Program-made: the position numbers and the translations under genes
The notes under the pieces: generated by a model
Told to the model about the DNA's origin: nothing
Databases searched by the model: none
Seen by the model: only the letters and a program-made list of their open reading frames with translations
NCBI GenBank assembly: GCA_001464935.1
Contig: LNEL01000045.1
Location: 62,001-126,000, forward strand
Direction: 5' to 3'
Source: Gammaproteobacteria bacterium Ga0077536
GTDB taxonomy: Bacteria > Pseudomonadota > Gammaproteobacteria > Ga0077536
Length of the DNA stretch: 64,000 nt
In this document: positions 57,667 to 64,000 of the stretch, piece by piece
Position numbering within the stretch: the stretch's first letter is position 1
Layout: the number at the start of each line of letters is the position of its first letter

Positions 57667-58812
57667 CTACAGGGAGCGCGAGATCAGTTCCTTCATGATC
57701 TCGTTGCTGCCGCCGTAAATCGCCGCCACGCGGGTATCCGCGAAGTAGTGCGCGATGGGGTAGTCCATCGTGTAGCCATAGCCGCCGTGCAGTTGCAGAC
57801 AGCGGTTGGTGATCTCGAACGCCTTGTCGGTGCACCAGTACTTTGCCATCGACGCCGACGCGGCATCGAGTTCGCCCCCGATCAGCTGCGCGATGCAGTG
57901 GTCGATGAACACGCGCGCGATGTGCGCTTCGGTGCGGCATTCGACGAGTGTGAACTTGGTGTTCTGGAAATCGAACAGCTTCTGGCCGAAGGCTTCGCGC
58001 TGCCTGACGTAGTCGGTCGTCACGCGCACCGCGTTTTCCATCGTCGCAACGCCGGCGAGACCGATGATCAGGCGCTCGCGCCCGAGCTGGTTCATCAGCT
58101 GGTAGAAGCCCTGCCCTTCCTGCGGGCCGAGCAGATTCTCGACCGGCACGCGCACGTCGTCGAAGAACAGTTCGCAGGTGTCCTGGCCCTTCTGGCCGAT
58201 TTTCTTCAGCGGCTTGCCGCGGCGGAAGCCGGGCAAATCATCGGTCTCGATGCAGATCAGCGAAATACCGCGCGCCTTTTCCTTCGGATCGGTCTTGCAC
58301 ACGACGACGATCAGGTTCGCGTTGTAGCCGTTGGTGATGAAGGTCTTCGCACCGTTGAGCACATAGTGCGCGCCATCGCGCACGGCGCGGGTCTTGACCG
58401 CCTGGAGATCGGAGCCCGTGCCGGGTTCGGTCATCGCGATGGACGTGATGATCTCGCCGCTGGCCATCTTCGGCAGCCAGCGCTGTTTCTGCGCGTCGGT
58501 GCCGTACACCAGCAGGTAGTGCGCGACGATGCTCTGAATCGCGCAGCCGAAGCTCGACACGCACGCGCGCCCGAGCTCCTCGTAGACCACGGCGTCGAAG
58601 CCGAAGTCGCAACCGCCGCCGCCATACTCGGCGGGCACGTCCGGGCACAGCAGGCCCACTTCGCCGGCCTTGCGCCAGTGCTCGGGCTCCATGTGGCCCC
58701 GCTCGATCCAGCGCTCGCGCTGCGGCACGAATTCGGTCTCGATGAAGCGCCGCACATTCTCACGGAAGAGTTCGTGTTCGGGCGTGACCCACGGGGAACG
58801 ATAGGACTGCAT
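57667..58812 (-). CDS. Acyl-CoA dehydrogenase
   Basis: A 381-residue FAD enzyme introducing a trans-2 double bond in acyl-CoA. Seen: ITSIAMTEPGTGSDLQAVKT, TNGYNANLIVVV, the RGISLICIETDDLPG region and CLQLHGGYGYTMDYPIA near the C-terminus. The Glu of HGGYG-region family catalysis cannot be pinned by eye; substrate chain length is open. It starts the unit with the MatB-like ligase. Confidence 0.92.
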   Translation of the reverse strand: MQSYRSPWVTPEHELFRENVRRFIETEFVPQRERWIERGHMEPEHWRKAGEVGLLCPDVPAEYGGGGCDFGFDAVVYEELGRACVSSFGCAIQSIVAHYLLVYGTDAQKQRWLPKMASGEIITSIAMTEPGTGSDLQAVKTRAVRDGAHYVLNGAKTFITNGYNANLIVVVCKTDPKEKARGISLICIETDDLPGFRRGKPLKKIGQKGQDTCELFFDDVRVPVENLLGPQEGQGFYQLMNQLGRERLIIGLAGVATMENAVRVTTDYVRQREAFGQKLFDFQNTKFTLVECRTEAHIARVFIDHCIAQLIGGELDAASASMAKYWCTDKAFEITNRCLQLHGGYGYTMDYPIAHYFADTRVAAIYGGSNEIMKELISRSL

Positions 58813-58827
58813 GCGTGGCTCCGGGAT

Positions 58828-59430
58828 TCAGAAATGGAAGTACGAGTAGACGAGACCGAGCAGCGTGGCCAGCAGGCCACCGAGGAAAATCCGGTAGGCG
58901 ATGCCGAGATACCGGTACTTCTTGTCGTGCAGCACGCGCCCGATCCAGTAGATGTCGCGGGCCAGCGCATCGTGCACCGTGGCATTGTCTTCGCCGATCG
59001 TGCGCAGGCGCGCGACATAATCCTCGGCGTCGAGTCGCGCGAAGTGGCCGAAGAACAGCGGATTGAAACTCGCCGCGCCGGTGTCGACCGGGCCACGCGT
59101 GCCGCGTGGCAGCACCGCAAGTGCGGCGAGGCTCGCGCACGACAGCGTGGTCAGCGCGAGGATCAGCAGCGGCAGTGAGAAGCCGCCGGTCTTCAACTGC
59201 CCGATGACGAGCGCGAGCACCACGAAACAGGTCCCGATCAGCGTGTTGGCCTTCTGGTCGGCGAGGGTCGACAGTTGCACATGATGCTGCTGTACGGTGC
59301 GCAGCAGGTGAATCGCGTCGCTCGCAGCCGGGCGCGCCGGTGTCTCGAGGAGCGCCTCGAGGTCGCCGCTCGACAGGCCGGTGGCACGGGCGCTTCTCGG
59401 CATCGGCTCGGGTACGGCGTCAGGCGACAT
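58828..59430 (-). CDS. Pycsar effector-type (PycTM/DUF5706) membrane protein
   Basis: A 200-residue protein. The N-terminal helical region has the family hallmark HLLRTVQQHHVQLSTLADQK then ANTLIGTCFV, leading into two membrane helices (about 72-115), with a third at the C-terminus (FLGGLLATLLGLVYSYFHF) after a cytoplasmic HDKKYRYLGIAYR linker. PycTM proteins act as cyclic-nucleotide-activated membrane-damaging effectors in anti-phage Pycsar systems. No uridylate or cytidylate cyclase gene is nearby, so this is an orphan. ATG at 59430 is preferred; GTG at 59442 and ATG at 59403 are alternatives. Confidence 0.7.
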   Translation of the reverse strand: MSPDAVPEPMPRSARATGLSSGDLEALLETPARPAASDAIHLLRTVQQHHVQLSTLADQKANTLIGTCFVVLALVIGQLKTGGFSLPLLILALTTLSCASLAALAVLPRGTRGPVDTGAASFNPLFFGHFARLDAEDYVARLRTIGEDNATVHDALARDIYWIGRVLHDKKYRYLGIAYRIFLGGLLATLLGLVYSYFHF

Positions 59431-59566
59431 GCAGGCCGGCACGACGACATGCGCGACCCGGCGGCACCGACATCCGCTGCCACGCTGCGTGAGCGGCGGC
59501 GCCCGTGTCCGCCAGCCGCGCGGGCACGTCGCCGTGCGCGAACAGGTGTCTCGGGCCTTGGGACAT
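59420..59566 (-). CDS. Possible small ORF overlapping the PycTM-type start
   Basis: A 48-codon ATG reading frame overlapping the next gene by 11 bases, with GGAG about 10 bases upstream. It begins MSQGPRHLFAHGDVPARLAD. No family recognised. It could be a coupled leader peptide or a chance frame in GC-rich DNA. Confidence 0.2.
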   Translation of the reverse strand: MSQGPRHLFAHGDVPARLADTGAAAHAAWQRMSVPPGRACRRAGLHVA

Positions 59567-59910
59567 GCGTGTTGATCTCCGTGGTTCGGGTGAGGACGGG
59601 GTTCGACCGTCCGGAATATCGTCGAAAGTGTCGACGGGTGTCAAAGTCTCCGGGCCGACGCGCCGGCCGCGCTGCGGCGGCGCGCGAGACGCTGTCCGGG
59701 CGCGCCGGCAGGTCGGCGGCGCCAACGGCGAATGCGATGTGCCGCCGGTCTCCGGCCGGCTTGGTGGTGGCTTGCGCTGCCGGCGACGGGTGGGCGGCCG
59801 CGGGGCCGTCGGGCAGTCGCCGACATCCGTGCGGCGGCTTGTCGATCAACACGTTGTGCGAGGGGGCGCGATCGGGATAATACCCGCTCCTCCCCTCATG
59901 ACATGCAACG
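59431..59910. other. 480-base intergenic region between PycTM-type gene and ettA
   Basis: Divergent spacer. It holds the possible small ORF above, a GC-rich stretch with no convincing coding bias, and, close to ettA, a likely promoter. I see no repeat, tRNA or inverted repeat of note in the rest. Confidence 0.5.
59854..59881 (+). promoter_or_regulatory. Predicted ettA promoter
   Basis: TTGTGC (59854-59859), a 16-base spacer and GATAAT (59876-59881), about 30 bases before the ettA ATG. The -10 matches 5 of 6, the -35 is weak. Confidence 0.4.
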
Positions 59911-61587
59911 ATGGCTCAATACGTTTTCTCCATGCACCGGGTCGGCAAAGTCGTGCCGCCGAAGCGCCACATCCTCAAGGACATTTCCCTGTCGTTCTTT
60001 CCGGGCGCGAAAATCGGGGTGCTGGGCCTGAACGGTTCGGGCAAATCCACGCTGCTCAGGATCATGGCGGGGGTCGACAAGGACATCATCGGCGACGCCA
60101 CGCCGATGAAGGGCCTGAACATCGGTTACCTGCCGCAGGAACCGCAGCTCGATCCGGCCAAGAGCGTGCGCGGCAACGTCGAGGAAGGCGTCGCCGCCGG
60201 CAAGGCGCTGCTCGACCGTTTCAACGAGATCAGCATGAAGTTCGCCGAGCCGGTGAGCGACGACGAAATGAATGCCCTGCTCGATGAGCAGTCGAAGCTG
60301 CAGGACGCCATCGACAGCGCGAACCTGTGGGAACTCGATCGCACGCTCGAACGCGCCGCCGATGCGCTGCGCCTGCCGCCGTGGGACATGGACGTCACCA
60401 AACTCTCGGGCGGCGAGCGCCGTCGCGTCGCGCTGTGCCGGCTGCTGCTCGCAAAGCCCGACATGCTGCTGCTCGACGAACCGACGAACCATCTCGACGC
60501 CGAATCGGTCGCCTGGCTCGAACGCTTCCTCGAAGTGTTTCCGGGCACCGTCGTCGCGGTGACCCATGACCGCTACTTCCTCGACAACGTCTGCGGCTGG
60601 ATCCTCGAACTCGACCGTGGCATGGGTATCCCGTGGGAAGGCAATTACAGCTCCTGGCTCGAGCAGAAGGAGAAGCGCCTCGAACAGGAAGAGAAGCAGC
60701 AGTCGGCACATCGCAAGACGATGGAAGCCGAACTCGAATGGGTGCGCCAGAACCCGAAGGGTCGCCAGGCCAAGAGCAAGGCGCGCATCGCCCGTTTCGA
60801 GGAACTGTCATCGCAGGAATTCCAGAAGCGCAACGAGACGAACGAGCTGTACATCCCGCCGGGCGCCCGCCTCGGCGATCTCGTGATCGAGGCGACGGAT
60901 CTGCGCAAGAGCTATGGCGACAGGCTGCTGATCGATGGCCTGTCGCTCAGCGTGCCGCCGGGTGCGGTGGTCGGCATCATCGGCGCCAACGGTGCCGGCA
61001 AGACCACGTTCTTCCGCATGCTCACCGGCCAGGAGCAGCCGGACAGCGGCACCGTGCGCATCGGCGACACGGTCCAGATCGCCTATGTCGACCAGATGCG
61101 CGACGCGCTCGATCCGGCGAAGACGGTGTACGAGGAAATCTCCGACGGCCAGGACATCCTGCAGGTCGGCCAGTACCAGACCCCGGCGCGCGGCTATGTC
61201 GGGCGCTTCAACTTCTCCGGTCAGGACCAGCAGAAGCGCATCGGTGAGCTCTCGGGCGGCGAGCGCAATCGCGTCCACCTCGCCAAACTGCTGCGCGCGG
61301 GCGGCAACGTGCTGCTGCTCGACGAACCGACGAACGACCTCGACATCGAAACCCTGCGCGCGCTCGAAGAGGCCATCCTGACCTTCCCCGGCTGCGTGCT
61401 GGTGATTTCGCACGATCGCTGGTTCCTCGACCGCATCGCGACGCACATCCTCGCGTTCGAGGGCGACAGCCAGGTCACGTGGTTCGCCGGCAACTACCAG
61501 GAGTACGAAGCCGATCGCAAGCGACGTCTCGGCAACGATGCCGAACAGCCACAGCGCCTCAAGTACAAGCCCCTGAGCAAAGCGTAA
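59911..61587 (+). CDS. ettA: Energy-dependent translational throttle protein EttA
   Basis: A 558-residue soluble ABC-F ATPase that binds the ribosomal E site and gates initiation by the ATP/ADP ratio. Seen: first ABC with [17 protein letters not shown] and [16 protein letters not shown], an inter-domain arm ([15 protein letters not shown]), second ABC with [14 protein letters not shown] and [15 protein letters not shown], and both Walker B Glu (LLLDEPTN). No membrane segments. ATG at 59911 begins [13 protein letters not shown], typical of EttA. A YjgR-like ATPase gene follows 11 bases later. Confidence 0.96.
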   Translation: MAQYVFSMHRVGKVVPPKRHILKDISLSFFPGAKIGVLGLNGSGKSTLLRIMAGVDKDIIGDATPMKGLNIGYLPQEPQLDPAKSVRGNVEEGVAAGKALLDRFNEISMKFAEPVSDDEMNALLDEQSKLQDAIDSANLWELDRTLERAADALRLPPWDMDVTKLSGGERRRVALCRLLLAKPDMLLLDEPTNHLDAESVAWLERFLEVFPGTVVAVTHDRYFLDNVCGWILELDRGMGIPWEGNYSSWLEQKEKRLEQEEKQQSAHRKTMEAELEWVRQNPKGRQAKSKARIARFEELSSQEFQKRNETNELYIPPGARLGDLVIEATDLRKSYGDRLLIDGLSLSVPPGAVVGIIGANGAGKTTFFRMLTGQEQPDSGTVRIGDTVQIAYVDQMRDALDPAKTVYEEISDGQDILQVGQYQTPARGYVGRFNFSGQDQQKRIGELSGGERNRVHLAKLLRAGGNVLLLDEPTNDLDIETLRALEEAILTFPGCVLVISHDRWFLDRIATHILAFEGDSQVTWFAGNYQEYEADRKRRLGNDAEQPQRLKYKPLSKA

Positions 61588-61598
61588 GGACCACGCCG

Positions 61599-63119
61599 AT
61601 GAGCAGCGCCACCCCACCCATGCTCACGCTCGGCGGCACTGCCGACGGCCGGACGATTTCGCAGCTTGCGGCGATGATGAATCGCCATGGCCTCGTCACC
61701 GGCGCCACCGGCACCGGCAAGACGGTGACGCTGCAGGTGCTCGTCGAAGGGCTGTCGCAACTCGGCGTGCCGGTGTTCACCGCCGACATCAAGGGCGACC
61801 TGTCCGGCGTCGCCGATGCCGGCAGGCTGACGCCGAAACTCGAAGAGCGCCTGGAGACGCTCGGCATGTCAGCGCCCGCGTTCGAGGGGATGCCGGTCGC
61901 GCTGTGGGATCTGTTCGGCAGGACCGGGGTGCCGATCCGCATGACGGTGTCGGAGATGGGGCCGCTGTTGCTCGCCCGCCTGCTCGACCTGAACGACACC
62001 CAGACCGGCGTGCTCTACGCGACGTTCAAGATCGCCGACGACAACGGCCTGCTGTTGCTCGATCTCGCGGATCTGCGCGCGATGCTCGCCTTCGTCGGCG
62101 CGAACGCGGCGCAGCTGAAGCTCGAATACGGCAACCTGTCGGCGACCAGCATCGGGGCGATCCAGCGCAGCCTGCTGGTGCTCGAGGAACAGGGTGCGGA
62201 TGTCGTGTTCGGCGAGCCGGCGCTGGCCCTGGCCGATCTGATCCAGACCACGCCCGACGGGCGCGGGGTGATCAACCTGCTCGACGCCACGAAGCTGGCC
62301 GCGGATTCACCGCATCTGTATGCCTGCTTTCTGTTCTGGCTGCTGTCGGAACTGTTCGAGGAACTGCCGGAACGCGGCGACGCCGAGAAACCGCTGTTCG
62401 TGCTGTTCTTCGACGAAGCACACCTGCTGTTCAAGGGGGCGCCGAAGACGCTCGTCGACAAGATCGAACAGGTCGTGCGGCTGATCCGCTCGAAGGGTGT
62501 CGGCGTGTTCTTCGTCACGCAGAGCCCACTCGACGTGCCGGAAGCCGTGCTGGGGCAGCTGGGGCTGAAGATTCAGCACGCCCTGCGCGCGTTCACGCCG
62601 AAGGATCAGAAAGCCGTGCGCGTGGTCGCCGAGACCTTTCGTGCGAACGAGGGGCTGGACACGGCCAAGGTGATCACCGAACTCGCCACGGGCGAGGCGC
62701 TGGTCTCGACGCTCGACGCCAGGGGCCAGCCGACACCGGTCGAGCGCACCCTGATTCGCCCGCCGGGCTCTCAAATCGGCCCGATTGCCGCAGAGCGCCG
62801 CCAGGAGCTGCTCGAAGCGAGTGCGCTGCGTGAGCGGTACGCCGCGGCGATCGACCGCGAAAGCGCGCACGAAGTACTGGCCCGGCGCGCCACCGAAAAG
62901 AGTGAGGCCGCAGCGCCGGAGACGGCGCCGCGCGACGCACACGAGCCGGCACCCGCCGCAGAACCCGGGCGCCGGCCACGTGCCGGCTATCAGCGGCAGT
63001 CGACGGGCGAGGCGCTGATCAAGAGCGTCGTGCGCTCGGTCGGCAGCCAGCTCGGCAGTCAGATCGGACGCCAGGTCGTGCGCGGCCTGCTAGGCTCCCT
63101 GTTTGGAAAATCACGCTGA
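61599..63119 (+). CDS. HerA-like ATPase, YjgR/DUF853 family
   Basis: A 506-residue P-loop ATPase. Seen: GLVTGATGTGKTVTLQVLVE (Walker A), VPVFTADIKGDLSGVADAG, LFVLFFDEAHLLFKGAP (Walker B) and FFVTQSPLDVPEAVLGQL. The tail (about 430-506) is low-complexity and then Gly/Ser-rich. The family (YjgR, DUF853) is related to HerA DNA-translocation ATPases; function is unknown. It is 11 bases after ettA, probably the same transcript. Confidence 0.88.
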   Translation: MSSATPPMLTLGGTADGRTISQLAAMMNRHGLVTGATGTGKTVTLQVLVEGLSQLGVPVFTADIKGDLSGVADAGRLTPKLEERLETLGMSAPAFEGMPVALWDLFGRTGVPIRMTVSEMGPLLLARLLDLNDTQTGVLYATFKIADDNGLLLLDLADLRAMLAFVGANAAQLKLEYGNLSATSIGAIQRSLLVLEEQGADVVFGEPALALADLIQTTPDGRGVINLLDATKLAADSPHLYACFLFWLLSELFEELPERGDAEKPLFVLFFDEAHLLFKGAPKTLVDKIEQVVRLIRSKGVGVFFVTQSPLDVPEAVLGQLGLKIQHALRAFTPKDQKAVRVVAETFRANEGLDTAKVITELATGEALVSTLDARGQPTPVERTLIRPPGSQIGPIAAERRQELLEASALRERYAAAIDRESAHEVLARRATEKSEAAAPETAPRDAHEPAPAAEPGRRPRAGYQRQSTGEALIKSVVRSVGSQLGSQIGRQVVRGLLGSLFGKSR

Positions 63120-63150
63120 CGGGCCCGCGCCCGCGGCACAGGAGATTCGC

Positions 63151-63504
63151 ATGTTGACGCCAGACGAGATCATCGACCATCACACCCTGACCTTCGACCC
63201 GGGCGACAAGCGCAATGGCAGCCTGTACGTCGGCACACCGCCGGGCAGCGGCGGCAATTTCGATGTGACGGCGACGCTGAGTGCCATGCGGCATGCCGGC
63301 CTGTGGTCGTCGACCCCGCCGAAAACGGTCGCCGACGATCAGAAACAGGCCTACAAGGATCAGCTGAAGCTCGTCGACGCCGTCGAATACGACGCCGGCT
63401 TTCTCGTCGCGCGCTTCGATCATCCCAAGTTTCCGTCCGACGGCGAGCGCTGGCAGGCATGGCTCGCGTTCTTCGACCAGCGCCACACGCGCAGCGTCGA
63501 CTGA
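63151..63504 (+). CDS. Hypothetical protein
   Basis: A 117-residue soluble protein with no family I recognise. AGGAG precedes the ATG at 63151. It is acidic/mixed in charge with a YKDQLKLVDAVEYDAGFLVARF segment and no membrane helix or Cys. It lies 31 bases after the HerA-like gene and 17 before the hydrolase. Confidence 0.6.
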   Translation: MLTPDEIIDHHTLTFDPGDKRNGSLYVGTPPGSGGNFDVTATLSAMRHAGLWSSTPPKTVADDQKQAYKDQLKLVDAVEYDAGFLVARFDHPKFPSDGERWQAWLAFFDQRHTRSVD

Positions 63505-63521
63505 GTCCCGGGAGCAGGATC

Positions 63522-64000
63522 ATGAGCCAGTTCCAGACCGGCACCGTGCGGGCCAACGACGTCGACTTCAGCTATCTCGCGATCGGCAAGGGGCCGCTGG
63601 CGCTGTGCATGCACGGTTTCCCGGATTCGCCGTGGACCTACCGGCACCTGCTGCCCGAACTCGCCGCCGCCGGCTTCCGCGCGGTGGCGCCGTTCATGCG
63701 GGGGTTCGCACCGACGTCGGTGCCGGCCGACTGGCGTTACGATCTGCGCACGATCGGCGCCGACTTCAATGCGCTGCACGCCGCCCTCGGCGGCGATGCG
63801 CGATCGGTGCTGATCGCGCACGACTGGGGCGCGGTGGCGGCCTATGCAGCGCTGGCGGACAGCCCCGCGAACTGGCGTCGCGCGGTGATCTGCAACATCC
63901 CGCCGATGCCGGTGTTCGGGCAGGTTGCGTTCACCTACGCCCAGCTGAAGCGTTTCTTCTACATCTGGTTCTTTCAGCTCGACTGCGCCGAGGACGTGCT
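63522..64000 (+). CDS. Alpha/beta-hydrolase, epoxide-hydrolase/dehalogenase-like (C-terminus beyond window)
   Basis: The first 159 codons of an alpha/beta-hydrolase that runs off the right edge. Seen: HGFPDSPWTYRHLLPEL (oxyanion region) and LIAHDWGAVAAYAAL, an Asp nucleophile in HDWG as in epoxide hydrolases and dehalogenases. The catalytic His and acid are beyond the window. ATG at 63522 has GGAG before it. Confidence 0.82.
   Translation, partial: MSQFQTGTVRANDVDFSYLAIGKGPLALCMHGFPDSPWTYRHLLPELAAAGFRAVAPFMRGFAPTSVPADWRYDLRTIGADFNALHAALGGDARSVLIAHDWGAVAAYAALADSPANWRRAVICNIPPMPVFGQVAFTYAQLKRFFYIWFFQLDCAEDV

Overview
The window is about 64 kb of high-GC (roughly two thirds G+C), densely coded bacterial chromosome. 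I count 56 protein-coding genes, two of them cut by the window edges. I see no rRNA, tRNA, CRISPR array, insertion sequence or phage gene. The housekeeping genes (LptF-type LPS permease, MetH, AsnS, EttA, YjgR-like ATPase, PanB) and the catabolic genes (liu-type carboxylase, pob/pca, a FadB-like protein, TesB) suit a free-living, metabolically versatile proteobacterium, most likely a gammaproteobacterium. I cannot name a genus from sequence alone.

Layout. 1-162: partial PduO-type cobalamin adenosyltransferase (-). 290-3842: two lipid-linked glycosyltransferases with a LAB_N membrane protein, then LptF. 3872-10689: metH, asnS and an acyl-CoA synthetase. 10701-14449 (-): HD-GYP phosphodiesterase, YkgJ protein and a FadB-like bifunctional beta-oxidation enzyme. 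14729-19546 (+): MerR (LiuR-like) regulator, biotin-dependent acyl-CoA carboxylase beta and alpha subunits, HugZ-like protein. 19685-23208: AcuI/YhdH reductase, methyltransferase, GFA protein, nitroreductase and a lipoprotein. 23326-30508: a probable N-heteroaromatic degradation locus with a MoxR/CoxE-type pair, an Ior-type molybdenum hydroxylase, a NicX-type ring-cleavage dioxygenase and a divergent small protein plus alpha/beta-hydrolase. 30702-37640 (-): one transcription unit of TetR regulator, fused B12-dependent acyl-CoA mutase (IcmF), BtuF-like protein, DUF1289 protein, enoyl-CoA hydratase and MDR oxidoreductase. 37722-42847 (-): TerC, carboxymuconolactone-decarboxylase-family protein, pcaH, pcaG, pcaB and pobA. 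43001-49072: small enzymes, an amidase, a GGDEF cyclase, CbpA, rhodanese and cupin. 49069-58812 (mostly -): kinase-HDOD fusion, TesB, PanB, FlK-like thioesterase, haloalkane dehalogenase, CoA-ester lyase, MaoC dehydratase, a ceramidase-like protein on +, malonyl-CoA-synthetase-like ligase and acyl-CoA dehydrogenase. 58828-64000: an orphan Pycsar-type membrane protein, EttA, a HerA-like ATPase, an unknown protein and a partial epoxide-hydrolase-like gene.

How the genes fit together. The main theme is catabolism of aromatic, branched and heterocyclic acids to acyl-CoAs. The pob/pca genes take 4-hydroxybenzoate through protocatechuate to carboxymuconolactone. The liu-type carboxylase fits leucine/isovalerate breakdown. 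IcmF with enoyl-CoA hydratase and reductases fits branched short-chain acyl-CoA rearrangement. The adenosyltransferase, IcmF and MetH all use cobalamin, so B12 matters to this organism.

The best candidate for something little described is 23326-30508. NicX carries all three expected metal ligands and sits in one operon with a Tat-exported Ior-type hydroxylase, but the deformylase, amidase and isomerase of the known nicotinate route are missing from this window. In their place is an unusual alpha/beta-hydrolase with a small partner protein. Second-tier candidates are the tetR-icmF unit with its likely operator and leaderless promoter, the adjacent haloalkane dehalogenase and FlK-like thioesterase, and the orphan PycTM-like protein.
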